Origin: Rodentolepis nana
Lineage: Eukaryota; Platyhelminthes; Cestoda; Cyclophyllidea; Hymenolepididae
NCBI GenBank assembly: GCA_900617975.1
Contig: UZAE01013023.1
Location: forward strand, 4,872-27,696
Direction of reading: 5' to 3'
DNA: 22,825 bases
Part shown: positions 10,601 to 19,795 of the stretch, one piece after another
Numbering within the stretch: position 1 is the stretch's first letter
How the letters are laid out: each line of letters starts with the position of its first letter
Notes under the pieces: model-generated
Database searches by the model: none
What the model saw: the letters and a program-made list of their open reading frames with translations, nothing else
Told to the model about the DNA's origin: nothing
Translations under genes and position numbers: made by a program

Positions 10601-13600
10601 GTATTATCATCAGTTATCGAATTTGATTCGATATCAAACAAATCATTTGAAAACCTAAGTGAAATTATAGTGATATTTCATCGAAGAAAACAAACCGACC
10701 CTTCTGATTCAAGGAATTGGGAAATCGATCCCTTAACAAAGGTAATGTCACCTTTTGAAAATAGTTTGAGCATATCGATAGCCTAAAAGATGTCTACTTT
10801 AATCAACAATCAACTTACTATACTTTCATCCGTTTTGAAACCTACTTTAACTGGATTCAATAGACACAAGACCAAAAAGCTCCATACTGAGTGACCTTCA
10901 GCGAAGATACTACTTAATTCAATCCTTGGTTTAGAAGGGAGTAAGGAGCGAAGAAATTTTAAAACAGTGGCTGATCCTCTCGAAGTTCGTCTAAATTCAA
11001 CCAATAAAATGTCACTAAGTAGACACCTTTCAGGAGATGAACAATAAGCCTCTAACTTCGCGATAACCGAACAATTCGCTGAATCGATAGTTTCAAGGAA
11101 TTTGGAGGCACTCAAGAGATTTGAGCTTATCAGCCATGAGCAGTTATCCAGAAAATCGATAAATGATGTTGGGTTCTCAATACTACCTCCAAGCCTACAC
11201 ATGCTGTTTAAAAACAATATGCAATTACATTGAAATAAGTGATTCAGGATCAGGTAGAATTTGTGGAATCAACTGCAAATTCGCGTCAGAAAGAATTTGT
11301 TCAAGTAGTTCTTGGAATAGCTTTCTATTTGGTGAATCCTTGCATTCTCTAAGAAAAGATTTTACGCAAGAAGAGACGGAAGCAGATTCCCAGGTCTGAG
11401 GTTTCAGCGAATCAACATTTGACTTATTTTGACTTGTTCGTGTTAGACGAGGTCGCTTTAAAGCCGGAGAATAATCTTCAAATGTCAAATCATTGGGAGA
11501 GTTCTTTATTAAAGAGATAAGTAAATCAAATGCCATTTTCAAAACAGCTGGAGAAAAACATTGTCCTGGTCTCTTGAAGGCATCAATCAGAACGTAGATG
11601 TATTTCCTTGTAAGTTCTGGTCGTTCACTATGAAAAAAATTAGAAAGTTGCCAATGTGAAGTCGACTTACGTTAATAAAGGCGCGACTACATCATTGAAA
11701 ACAATAGAAGCTGAGCCTTGTCTACAAAGACCATCCAAAATCTGTCGCAGGAGGTCATCCAAACCTTCATCACCCAGAGATGATCGACGCCTCTTGGTAC
11801 CAGGAGTTTCAACATTCATCCAATGCAAAAAATCTCGGAGACAAACAGATGCCAGCTTTGTTCGTAACGTGTCAATCGATTCTAATGGGAAAATAGCCGA
11901 AAAAATTTCAGAAAGTTACCAGGTATTGGCCAAGAGGATTCAATAATGCTAAACATATCATCTTCAGATGCTACTAGTTTTAGTAGTCGCAGAAGGGTTT
12001 TAAGAAGAAGCTTAGCTTCACAAAGACCTGCTGTTAGATACCCCGCATACCAATGAACCAATTGGAATGCTAGACTGCGAAATAATCGACGGATCAACTA
12101 AAAGAATCCTATCATGCAAATTATTTCCTTACTGGATCATCATCAGCTCCCAATACGAACACCAGTTGAAAGAGAAGTTGCCAATATGATGCATCGCTGC
12201 TTTCGATCGGTTCGTTCGAAGCTGCTAGTTGAGTGTTTAGCGCAAAAACGATATATTCATGAATATATTCAGCTGCACTTACTCGCGTTTGCCTTGAAAA
12301 ACCTTTAGAAGCTGTAAGCAGTATAGATGAAATTATATATCCTGAATTACCCTCGATATTTGCGTTATTAGAGGACTTAGGCCGCCATAAGAGAATATGC
12401 AGAATTCTTGTGAAAAGACGCAAATCGGAGAGACGAATGCTGGGTCTTAGATCGGGAAAAGGTAAACACAGACAAAGATCATTAAAAACGCCTTTCCCGG
12501 TAGGCAAAATTTCATTGAATCGGTCATCAGATTCAATCGATGTCTCTCCCTAGAAATATTTGTTTAGTCAAACAGCATACCGTTTTGAGGAAATTCCAGT
12601 GAGCTACATTTTGACCAATCAGTTCGATCGCTTTTATCTGAGCTGTTCTAATAAGGGAGTCAGAGCTTGATGCGGTTGGTTGTTTAGAGAGAGTTTTTAA
12701 AGCGCGGGGTAATTCCGTCCTTCGGTATGAGCGAGAGAAACGCCGACCAATAGGAGGAAGCGCGCTCTTGGTAGCTATTCGTTCATCAGGATTTGCGTTC
12801 AATAAGTTAACCAATGCCGGAACGAGAGCAGAAAATACAGTTGGATAGAAATCCGAATACGCCTTGTTTTCTAAGTAGGGAAACATAAGGGTGTTTGAAA
12901 CTCACATACCTTTTAACCATACCTCAATGGCGGATACAGTTTCAATTGCCAATGAAGCACCACGGCCCTGGATGGTGGCCAATTGCGAGATAGAAGTGAT
13001 AACATGCCCAATTCGGGTGATATTTGAGTGGAATAGCACTGATGGCAGAAAACTAAGAAGACATGAACTTCGAGCTATACTGAGATCATCCGCAGACAAG
13101 GCTCCCGCAGGTGGAAATGAATCAATAAGAAAGTGGGCAAATGGTAGAAGTTGGGTTTCAACCGCGGATTCATTGGACTGAAAGAAACCTGACCGTTTTG
13201 CTAATAGAATAGACAGCTTAAGTAGACGGTAGAGACCACTTAGTAACGGATACCTGTGAATGATGAAAGAAGCAGTGTGAATGTGTTTTAACATGCATTG
13301 TACTCTATGCGTCAGCACGAAGAGTTAGCACCTGATAAAATGAGAAGTTTCAAAAGACAAACGGAGCAATTAGAATCTCAATCTGGTGAAAGAGTAGGGA
13401 AAACTATTCTTGTTCAGTACTTGATACCTGGTTTTCCAAGCCAACTTCGAATTTTCAACGAAGTCCACCTTAATAACAGCGAGCCGGTGCGAATATAAAT
13501 AGGCCATTTTGTTTGATAAACTGCATAAAGTATTGTTTTTTTAGGTTCTACGTTAACCTTTGCACATTGACCATTAGAATCCACGAACAGGTTTCACCAC

Positions 13601-16600
13601 AATGGAAATAAAGTCAATGCTATAAACAGAACTCACAATATTCAATGAATGCAGTTCATAATCACAAAATAATAGTACCCTTAAGAGTTATAACACTTTG
13701 TATTGCATCCTCATGTTAGTTATCAAAGGCTTTCGTAAATAGAGGTGTCTTAGAATGATACTCTAATGTTCAAAATGGGTATTTGAAAATTCTACCCAGT
13801 TCCAGTGACTTAAGAATCAAGAAAATATAAATATTTCTTCATATTTGTCTCTATTAACTCGAAAGAAACCCAAAACTTCATTACCAATGCACAGGAATAT
13901 CTGATTCTCATAACCACACCTCGGTAAGTAAGACCATTTGTGGAGAACATATCGATGCAATTATTGGCTTACTAGGCAGCCAATCGTTTACCTCCTATCA
14001 TAATCCATGAAAGTGAATTTACTTCCTTATTGAAACGACTATGATCAGTTGAGCAAAAGAGTTTTCTCTCCTAGTGTGTCGCTTAATAAAGAGCAAATGA
14101 ATGGTTAAAAAGACTTACTTTGTAACAAGTTCTAAACACATTTGTAGAAAAGAGAGCAATGATTCTTTGAAATTTTCAATTGTACACTCCGGTAGAATAT
14201 GTCTGGAAAAAAAGCGTTCCTAAGAAACTGTGCCCACTTTATTAAAATCATGTACCAAATGCAAAATTACTCTAAAAACGCCGCAATATTTGAGAGTATC
14301 AGTACGTCGTGGGGAGTTTTGACGTCAACTTGAGTCTCCAAATCAGTAGTATCTGAGCCCACCTCATCATAAGAGAAATCCAGACGTTTCACAATCACCA
14401 GGGAGGAGTCAAGGAGGAACCGCAGAACCAAGGCCGAACAGTGTTTGGGAATGAGTGTGTGGTTCGCCTAAAAAAATCTTGAGGTCTATTAACAGCTAAA
14501 AAGTGTGGATTAAATCTCAATAACTAGGGTTATATAGTTAAACGGTCAACTAGTAAAAGCCTGTTTCTTAAAGTGCTTAAATTGATGTGATCTATTTTTC
14601 AAAATTCTCTATTTTATAATATCATGGTTATGCATCAAGTCCGCGTTAAACAGAAAGAAGTTGGGAAGAGAAATATTGGATATAACTGACAAAACTACCT
14701 TAATTAAACTAAGTTCGAGATTATTCATAATAGTTGCCTAGGCCTTGAAAGGTATAATTCTCGTAGTGGCAAAGTGGCATGCCATCTCAGTATGTGCGTC
14801 TGTCTCTTCCGCTGATGATCAGTGAGCAGCAAATCAAAACATATATAAATTTTGTGTGTGCCATTTCCGTATTTTTCGTAGATTTGGAAAAATAAATCCA
14901 TTAAATGGACGGAGATAAACAAATATGGATAACAGTAGCATCCAGAACTACTTTACATATAGACCTCGAAATATGGGGGGGGGGGGGAGGGGGAAACCGG
15001 ACATTTCATCCTCACGATCACTGCAGCCACCAATACCATCTCCCTTTTCATAGCCTAGAACTCAGACTAGCAATTAGACAGCAAAATGCAGTTATATAAA
15101 GCATCTCAATCAGTCAAATCACGCAAAACACAAAAGGTATGGTGCACTTTCAGTCGAATTGACTAAAACCAAGGATTTGAAAACCAATTCGAGCAACTAG
15201 AACTACCTCTTTTCTTATACCCAAGAAGGAAAGGCCCAAAAGATATCGCCAAAGTGGAAGATATTCCCTGAAGGAAGGCAGTGGAATCGCCACCTCGGGC
15301 AGAGAAGAAACGTTGGGTTGTCGAATCTTTTCAAGACTGTTATCCTCTGTGTCCTTTTCAGCTCCATTTGAATCATCGTCATCAGATTCACTGACATCGA
15401 GGTTGAAAGGCGAGTGCGAACAGGTCTGAAGGACAATGTGGTAGACTAAAAGGAAATCCATAAAAAAATTAATGGAATAACTTTAACGCGAAAAAAAGTG
15501 ATTACTTTCAAGATAGCAAATGTTACTGAGAAGTAATTCAAAGTAAGCCAATTACCATAAAATATGATAAAGTTAATTAACATGCAGATTATCCTTATTA
15601 TTATAACATTTTTTATCTAATATGTAAAGGGACAATTCTTAAAACAAGGCAGACGTCTTCTATGTTAACTTCTAGCAAGGGATTTTTTGGAGATGTTTAT
15701 TTAAATTTACAAGAAATCGAATGATTTAAGTAAGAATATAAATATTATATAAAACTGTAAATTCATCTATAAAGTAGGCTGAATAATGAACAAGGAAGTA
15801 TTCTCAACTCCATATACTAAATCCAGGGGTGAGCGATAGACTTACCTCCACGTGGTGCACCCTGGGCAATGTATACTCATACGGTAAAAAGTCTATAAAC
15901 CAGCAGTTGATTTCAAACTACCATGACCCCACTGTATATCATATTCGACCACTTCCACAGTACACGTCTTACCCTGCTCCCTACCTTTGTCTCTCTTTTA
16001 TATCCGTAAATCATTCTTCTGTCCCTCTCCCCTCCCTGTGAGGCCCAAAGTCAACTAAGGGGCTAATGAACACTATCATAGAGCCTGCCATTTAATATAA
16101 ATATATTAAATAAAACTGCTGTCCTTAACTACTGTGCATTGGCAAGCGCGTCTGTGACAAGTCAGATGCCCATCGACAAAAAACCCAGTGAGCTGAATGG
16201 CAAATGCCGCACTAATTATGTTCAATTAATAAAGAGTTTGATATGATTTGTGTCTCTAATAAGAGAGACTTCATGACATCACTCGCTACCTAATATGAGG
16301 ATTGGAAAATTTATACATTCCCAGAATTGTATTGATTGGTGTAGAGTATGGAGAAGAGGATAAGGCAATGTGCTGTAGAGCACGAAGTTCTCCAGAATCC
16401 GTCGTTCAGACCAAATTGAAGTACGCGCACCTCTATTTTTCATACTTTTGATTACTTTTAAGCTTATCCGCATATTTACGCATTCATATTTCATTTCCAG
16501 ATCGGAAATGAAATTTGCTATTTTATAAAATAGGGCCTCTCCTTTAGCTGAGACATGGGTGTGACAACTTCTAAATAAATCATCTCACAAAGTATAACTT

Positions 16601-18435
16601 TAAAGATAATCACCACAAAATTACAATGATTTCAAGACACTAAATTAGGAATTGAAGCACATATCACATGCATCGCTGGGAAGAATGTTAAATATGCATA
16701 GTCCATAATGCGTTTACAAGTTGGTATGAATTTCTCAAGTAAAGCATGTACAAGCTATAATAATGAAGTACTCACAAGCTTCGTCAAGAACTACAAGCGC
16801 ATCTTTATCATCCTCCATCTTCTCGATAATCTTGACTATTGCCCTAGCGATAGATTCAGTGGAAGTCTGGGAGAGTCGTGGATAAGCCTGAAAGCAGGAG
16901 ACTATCCCCAATTTCAGTGAATATAACAAAGACTCCCGCATCGGCGATGAGAGCATCTCAGGCAACGTCGTCAAGAGATCTAACAAGGCACTCATCAGGT
17001 CTACGAGAGAGTAAGCAATTGGAGGTAAGGGGTTGTTTGAAATTTCATCAACCATCCGTGTTACTTCTTGAACTGACAAAGCCAGAATCTGTGTTGAATC
17101 ATGATTGGAAGAGTGCTTCACGTACAACTAGAACAAAGTTATTAATATGTTGAATTTATGATCTTACTGGTAGTAGAATACTCAAACACTTCAGTCGAAA
17201 TGAATGTATTCTTGTGGGCAAAGTCTCCAAAACATATTTATCCGCAAGAAATGGAATAACTTCACTAAGTACTAACTTTATCTCATCATCAGAAATGGAA
17301 TCTGATTTACTGACAAGCTTCAAGAGATCAATATATGCAACCCTCGCAGTACTGGCTAACGATGAATTTTTGTGATTGGTTAATGTTTGCAGATATGTAA
17401 TAACTAGCTATAAAGAAAGGAGTTATTATCGAAGTAAAGGCGGGATAAACCTGTGTTTTTGGCCAATCACACGTGGAGACGTATTTACAAGAAGCCGACA
17501 AGAGTTTACAAGCACTTTTAATTGGTTTGTACCGGCCAATATTATCCAAACCTGCGAGAAGAATTTGAAGAGCATACTCAAAAAACCTGTTTGAATCTTA
17601 AAAGAATCTAGAGATTGATGGAAAATACTACTTTCATATTTTGATTCCATTTCAACACTTCGCAGTAACTTAGCTATACTAGAAGACACTGCAGATATTA
17701 TGACAAATTCAGCCCTCCTTGTGCTGGAAGAGAGCTTTTCTGCCAGTAATTTGGTGAGAAAATTGAGAAATCGTTCACGCAAATCATCTGTTGAAGTGAG
17801 ACCAATAATAGTAGCCAAAGTGGAACATAAAACACTGGTAACTGATTGAGAGTGTTTAGTTGCCAGCTGATCAAATAACTGCTTTGCATAGATTTCTGGG
17901 ACAGTAACTTTCAACCGATCATTCGATGAATTAGTGATAATCTAAAAATAATTGTAAATGCCTTCAGTAAACCTTTTTAAAAAGACGCAACCAAGCCTCT
18001 TTAAGTTTTGCAGATTTGGAGCAAACGAATCCCGAATAAGACGTTTCCTAAAGTTGGAATAAATAAGAAAGAGAGAAAATACCAGAAGATCAAAGAAATA
18101 TTCTTTAAGACAATTCCCATTATAGTGTACAATTTTTGTAAGAAAGTTACAAAAACATAGTTTGAAGCTCTCAGCCTAAAAATGAATCATACCAAAAATA
18201 AATTACTTCTGGGGCTTGATCAAAAGCGGTAATAGACTTAAAAACGCGCGATGACTTAAAGCCCTCTAGCAAAAATATTTCTAAAAACTGTTGCGTTAAA
18301 AGCAGCTGCGTTACCAATGACGTCGCCAGTAGCAAATGCTTTCTCTTCTAAGTTGTGCAAAGAAAGTGTAGCTTCTTTAAAATTTCGGTTCTTAACTAGT
18401 TTACAAATTTCTCGTATCTCGTAATGTATGTGCAT
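1008..18435 (-). CDS. PRKDC: DNA-dependent protein kinase catalytic subunit (DNA-PKcs), exons 1-38, 3' end outside window
   Basis: DNA-PKcs is the giant PI3K-like kinase that Ku recruits to DNA double-strand ends for non-homologous end joining in the nucleus. Exons in transcript order, all minus strand: 18315-18435, 18207-18265, 18083-18175, 17973-18047, 17587-17941, 17451-17551, 17168-17407, 16776-17127, 15207-15445, 14271-14467, 14119-14202, 12910-13253, 12581-12870, 12133-12549, 11920-12097, 11671-11881, 11229-11627, 10819-11194, 10700-10782, 10477-10654, 10354-10431, 10126-10310, 9916-10051, 9762-9836, 7668-7862, 7466-7593, 6939-7394, 6620-6854, 6323-6529, 5898-6116, 5706-5816, 4288-4631, 3406-3534, 2840-3367, 2557-2803, 2081-2445, 1692-1986, 1008-1615. 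They total 8,933 nt with every junction phase agreeing. Segments align in order with human DNA-PKcs: YPLLSGLYRLL, RQTRVSAAEYIHEYI, NLELIQLLAESW plus IPYR, HRIGALPD. The start is the first ATG after an in-frame stop at 18460-18462. The kinase domain lies beyond base 1. Least certain borders: exons 18, 19, 36 and the exon 37 donor. Confidence 0.9.
1692..1986 (-). other. PRKDC: PRKDC exon 37: SQ/TQ cluster, counterpart of the ABCDE autophosphorylation region
   Basis: The exon encodes 98 residues in a low-complexity, polar stretch. Between 1785 and 1961 there are eight Ser-Gln or Thr-Gln pairs within 59 codons, in contexts such as ISQS, GTQQ, RRSQTQLL, DSTQTQLL, TTQQ and STQFG. It sits between exon 36 and the conserved LRRKFAF / HRIGALPD part of exon 38. 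In human DNA-PKcs the same interval holds the ABCDE cluster of SQ/TQ autophosphorylation sites (around Thr2609 and Thr2647), whose phosphorylation opens the kinase for end processing. Placement and motif content are visible; phosphorylation in this organism is inferred. The donor at 1691 (GTAATC) is weak, but the phase-0 join to exon 38 fits. Confidence 0.8.
3535..4287 (-). other. PRKDC intron 32, GC-AG type, 753 bases
   Basis: The intron starts GCAAGC after exon 32 (last codons encode IPY and the first two bases of Arg) and ends TACCAG before exon 33. It holds a perfect 28-base TA palindrome at 3977-4004 and a GC-richer patch at about 4045-4200. That patch has a nine-base inverted repeat, AGTACGGAG near 4051 and CTCCGTACT near 4118, and looks like inserted repetitive DNA of unknown class. 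I searched it for a further exon and saw none; the protein alignment does not need one. Confidence 0.6.
3977..4004. repeat. 28-base perfect TA palindrome
   Basis: A TA dinucleotide run is interrupted symmetrically by C at 3981 and G at 4000, so the whole stretch is its own reverse complement. It is probably a microsatellite-derived hairpin inside PRKDC intron 32. Confidence 0.85.
4632..5705 (-). other. PRKDC intron 31, GC-AG type, 1,074 bases with GC-richer block
   Basis: The donor is GCAAGG (5705 down to 5700) directly after a codon for Glu, and the acceptor is GCGTAG before exon 32. No exon is needed here, since the flanking residues join into a conserved motif. The part at about 5165-5520 is visibly richer in G and C than its surroundings and contains AATAAAG on the minus strand. 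It may be a mobile-element remnant, perhaps an LTR-like piece, but I found no terminal repeats or coding to prove that. Confidence 0.55.
5706..7862 (-). other. PRKDC: PRKDC exons 25-31: HEAT ring continued
   Basis: Exon 26 reads SCPEAILMLTMTSCRYDD then EELEESLRIAMKR, against the human SPMLLELMTEVLCREQQ then EELFQSSFRRIAR. Exon 27 has the TIYNRLPKSALHG motif (human VMYSRLPKDDVH) and ends ELTAAIIK (human ELTKTLIK). Exon 28 has SASLSCLIAAVSATQSQ, aligning without gaps to AAYNCAISVICCVFNEL. Exon 29 starts RSGKYRSAFIELGERFW against the RKKKYIEIRKEAREA stretch. Exon 31 gives VLKFLYDQFNSN and FVVKLVINCPE, joined over intron 31 to VFKPFSKHW, rebuilding the human LVINTEEVFRPYAKHW. Introns here are 71-206 bases, except intron 31, which is 1,074. 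Confidence 0.87.
6541..6569 (+). repeat. AAAT microsatellite
   Basis: A run of A followed by repeated AAAT units lies inside the 90-base intron 28 of PRKDC, about a third of the intron. Confidence 0.8.
8088..8115 (+). repeat. Mariner left inverted terminal repeat
   Basis: It begins TTAGGTTGGC directly after the TA at 8086-8087 and pairs with 9359-9386 with a handful of mismatches. Confidence 0.85.
8162..9205 (-). pseudogene. Mariner transposase pseudogene
   Basis: A mariner transposase cuts and pastes its own element through terminal-repeat binding and a DDD catalytic core. Here the N-terminal part (9205 to 8552) is open, with the helix-turn-helix region (QAQKKLCAVYGDEALKER, CRNWFERFRSGD), the LWIPHQL linker (usual WVPHEL) and the first catalytic Asp in VTGDEKW. 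A TAA stop at 8549-8551 replaces a likely Gln codon. The C-terminal part with YSPDLAPSDYHLF (third Asp) runs to the stop at 8162-8164 in the same frame. Between them, roughly 8375-8535, the sequence encoding the HDNARPH motif with the second Asp is in another frame, so two offsetting length changes flank it. The protein cannot be active. Confidence 0.9.
9359..9386 (-). repeat. Mariner right inverted terminal repeat
   Basis: On the minus strand it begins TTGGGTTGGC directly after the TA at 9387-9388. It is the transposase 5' side. Confidence 0.85.
9762..12870 (-). other. PRKDC: PRKDC exons 13-24: central HEAT ring, compact introns
   Basis: Twelve exons are packed with introns of 31-79 bases, ten of which (introns 12-21) are under 50. 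Strongest anchors: RTAQIKAIELIGQ against IRVVQMLGSLGGQ, RQTRVSAAEYIHEYI against RQTKVAACELLHSM, LFRSLAFQLVHWYAG against LYEPLVMQLIHWF, RDFLHWMNVETPG against REFLKWSIKQITP, PGQCFSPAVLKMAFDLL against RGFPPSASLCLLDLV, and LLNPVKVGFKTDES against LCEPASIGFNIGD. Exons 19-23 are the weakest in similarity. The exon 19 donor at 10699 (GTCGGT) was chosen because it gives the phase required by exon 20. Intron 20 (10432-10476) starts GCAAGT, not GT. Intron 17 could also end 9 bases earlier in the transcript, giving exon border 11203. Confidence 0.8.
13254..14118 (-). other. PRKDC intron 11, 865 bases
   Basis: It starts GTAAGT after exon 11 and ends CACAG before exon 12. A short plausible exon-like stretch at 13428-13520 was considered and set aside because exons 11 and 12 join directly in phase and in homology. 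Nothing else is recognisable. Confidence 0.65.
14468..15206 (-). other. PRKDC intron 9, 739 bases, with G-run
   Basis: The donor is GTAGTT after a Glu codon, and the acceptor is TTTTTTTAG before exon 10. It contains a run of 13 G at 14975-14987 (five more after one A). No repeat copy or coding was recognised. On the minus strand the run is C-rich. Confidence 0.6.
14975..14993 (+). repeat. G-run, 13 G plus A plus 5 G
   Basis: A homopolymer tract in PRKDC intron 9. Its true length is unsure because such tracts are error-prone in sequencing. Confidence 0.85.
15446..16775 (-). other. PRKDC intron 8, 1,330 bases, contains repeat copy B
   Basis: The donor is GTGAGT after exon 8 and the acceptor is CCTTTTAG before exon 9. 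The middle holds a dispersed-repeat copy (15871-16114). The rest is AT-rich, with no gene or RNA recognised. Confidence 0.65.
15871..16114 (+). repeat. Dispersed repeat, copy B
   Basis: It shares, in the same order as the copy at 19171-19452, the words GTATACT, AAAAAGTCTAT, CAGTTGA, CATATTCGACC, CACAGTAC and CTTACC, a pyrimidine-rich centre, CTGTGA, GGCTAATGA and CCTGCCATTT, then an AT-rich tail. Compared with the other copy it lacks about 25-30 bases near the end of the pyrimidine-rich part. The oriented AT-rich tail suggests the 3' end of a retroelement; the class is unknown. Confidence 0.75.
16776..18435 (-). other. PRKDC: PRKDC exons 1-8: N-terminal HEAT arm
   Basis: Eight exons encode about 465 residues that follow the human N-terminal arm without a large gap. 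Anchors, with the human counterpart as I recall it: FKSITAFDQ against the KSLNSIEF region, SFKLCFCNFLTKI against ILKFLCIFLEKM, SAKLKEAWLRLFKKI against KCKIPALDLLIKLL, LDNIGRYKPIKSACKLL against IDLKRYAVPSAGLRLF, and ESIARAIVKIIEKM in exon 8 against CCRAIVKVFLAL. The exons are separated by introns of 49, 31, 35, 31, 35, 43 and 40 bases. The first exon, 40 codons starting MHIHYEIREICKLV, is the least similar part, as expected for this divergent terminus. In this family the arm helps cradle Ku and DNA; here that role is inferred from homology. Confidence 0.85.
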
Positions 18436-19141
18436 CAGTTGACCTTGAAACAAGTTGTTTCAAAATACGCCCGTTTATTTAACAGATTTAAACTAATAGT
18501 TGCTACTTTTCAGAGGTCCATTAATGAAATGTTTGACCTATTGATTTTACCAATACCAATGTGGGTTAAAATGCCAGTGTTGGTTTTATTGTTGTTGTCA
18601 GTTTATTTTCTGATGAAAATTTAGTTTTCTTTCTCATTTTAAAGAGACTCATTTCTAACACTAAATTTTCTGTGGTGGTAAGCATTCATGAAATCACCTT
18701 ACATTGTTTCCCATGCCACTGTAATTTCATTTGTGTGGTTCAATATCTCTACTTGTAATTTGACTAACCTATGGTTCTCTGGGGATTTATAAGCGAATAA
18801 ACAACTAAAATTGACATTAGCTTACTTAGTATTTTATGCACTATCAATTTTCCGTCAAATAACTACAAAACGAGCATACAATTATTCTTTTCTCCCTTTA
18901 AATTATATCTTATGTTGATTAATATTCGTATATCCACACGTAGTGGCTAATTTCGTTTCTTACTTGTATATTGACGTGAAATAATTTAAATAAAATAATA
19001 AGAAACTTAGTACATTGAATTACTTATTATTGGTAGACAGATGACTAGATTGGTTGGCACTAGCATGCAGAAGACTTTCATAAAAGATTTTGTCTTGTTG
19101 AGTCCTTATTCCTCATCTGGGTGAATGAAATTTAAATAAAG

Positions 19142-19165
19142 ACACACACACACACGCACACATAC
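19142..19165 (+). repeat. AC microsatellite
   Basis: An ACAC run with one CG interruption lies directly before repeat copy C. Confidence 0.8.
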
Positions 19166-19170
19166 GTAAC

Positions 19171-19452
19171 GTATACTTATATGGCAAAAAGTCTATTGAT
19201 CGGCAGTTGACTTCTGACTTAAAATTTCTATGTCCCAACAACTTTTCATATTCGACCCCTTCACAGTACTCATCTTACCATTTTTATGCCTCTGTGTCTG
19301 TCTCTTTTACCTCTGTGAATCATTATTCTGTTCCCCCTCTCGACTTTTTGTCACTTTGATGTCCCTTCTCCTCTCTGTGAAGCCCCGAAGTCAGCTCCAG
19401 GCCTAATGATAACTATCAACACGCCTGCCATTTGATATAAATAAATAAATTA
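19171..19452 (+). repeat. Dispersed repeat, copy C
   Basis: This is the longest of three copies in the window. It runs from GTATACTTATATGG to GCCTGCCATTTGATATAAAT and ends with AAAT units. Its last 45 bases are nearly the same as copy A at 1-54. The copy sits between the PRKDC and CDK9 genes, in the same strand sense as CDK9. Confidence 0.78.
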
Positions 19453-19795
19453 TTGTGATGATCAGGTGTAGGTTGGCACGTATTGCTTAAAGTAATCATT
19501 TGGTTATGGATTGAATTTAAAGTTCAGTTGTGATGCAATTTTTGGAGTTGCAAAATTCAAACAGGGTTTATAAAACTTCACTAAATTTTCGTAGTGGAAA
19601 TTCAATTAAAAATAATGTTATAATAAACGTTTACGAAAACAAATTAAGTGAGGCCAATTATGAAAGTTTATGAAAGTGTTGATTGATATATTATAAACAA
19701 AATTATATTCATAACCTTGTCATTTTTGTTTAAAGCAACTAACCAGTTTGTGCCGGTTTTAGACTTTACTGCGCCTACCTTTCTTTGCTTTTATC

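Larger units (their letters stand above)
12910..15445 (-). other. PRKDC: PRKDC exons 9-12: acidic linker and return to HEAT repeats
   Basis: Exon 9 (15207-15445) carries an acidic stretch ESDDDDSNGAEKD followed by PSFREYLPLWRYLLG, matching the human SESED linker followed by TYKDYVDLFRHLL. Exon 10 holds LVIVKRLDFSYDEV against LKIVEKLDLTLEI. Exon 11 (14119-14202) holds HILPECTIENF against EILPEKQVEFF and ends CLELVTK. Exon 12 resumes at YPLLSGLYRLLKL against LPLISGFYKLL. The exon 11 to 12 junction crosses an 865-base intron but rebuilds the human order exactly, which is why 13253 was preferred as the exon 12 acceptor over a competing site near 13304. Exon 12 ends at VWLKG with donor GTATGT at 12904-12909. 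Confidence 0.83.
18436..19795. promoter_or_regulatory. Head-to-head intergenic region between PRKDC and CDK9
   Basis: The two start codons are 1,360 bases apart and transcription diverges, so both promoters must lie here or use this DNA. It holds repeat copy C (19171-19452) and an AC microsatellite, and is otherwise very AT-rich. No TATA box or initiator could be assigned with confidence. AG dinucleotides after pyrimidines at 19761-19762 (GGTTTTAG, 34 bases before the CDK9 ATG) could serve as spliced-leader acceptors, since flatworms trans-splice; this is a guess. A small plus-strand frame at 18424-18624 is judged spurious. Confidence 0.5.

Noticed and set aside
13428..13520. Possible extra PRKDC exon with fair splice sites and matching phase, joined to an acceptor at 13304
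   Set aside because: Exon 11 (14119-14202) joins directly to the acceptor at 13253 in phase and rebuilds the conserved CLELVTK-YPLLSG stretch; the extra exon has no counterpart in the human protein.
14905..15099. Plus-strand frame containing a poly-Gly stretch
   Set aside because: The glycines come from the G homopolymer in intron 9; there is no homology.
18424..18624. Plus-strand frame of 66 codons with a hydrophobic end
   Set aside because: It overlaps the PRKDC first exon region and intergenic DNA, is rich in Leu and Val from TTG/GTT runs, and has no recognisable motif.
18436..19795. tRNA or snRNA gene in the intergenic spacer
   Set aside because: No cloverleaf boxes or snRNA-like motif was seen by eye; a covariance-model search would be decisive.
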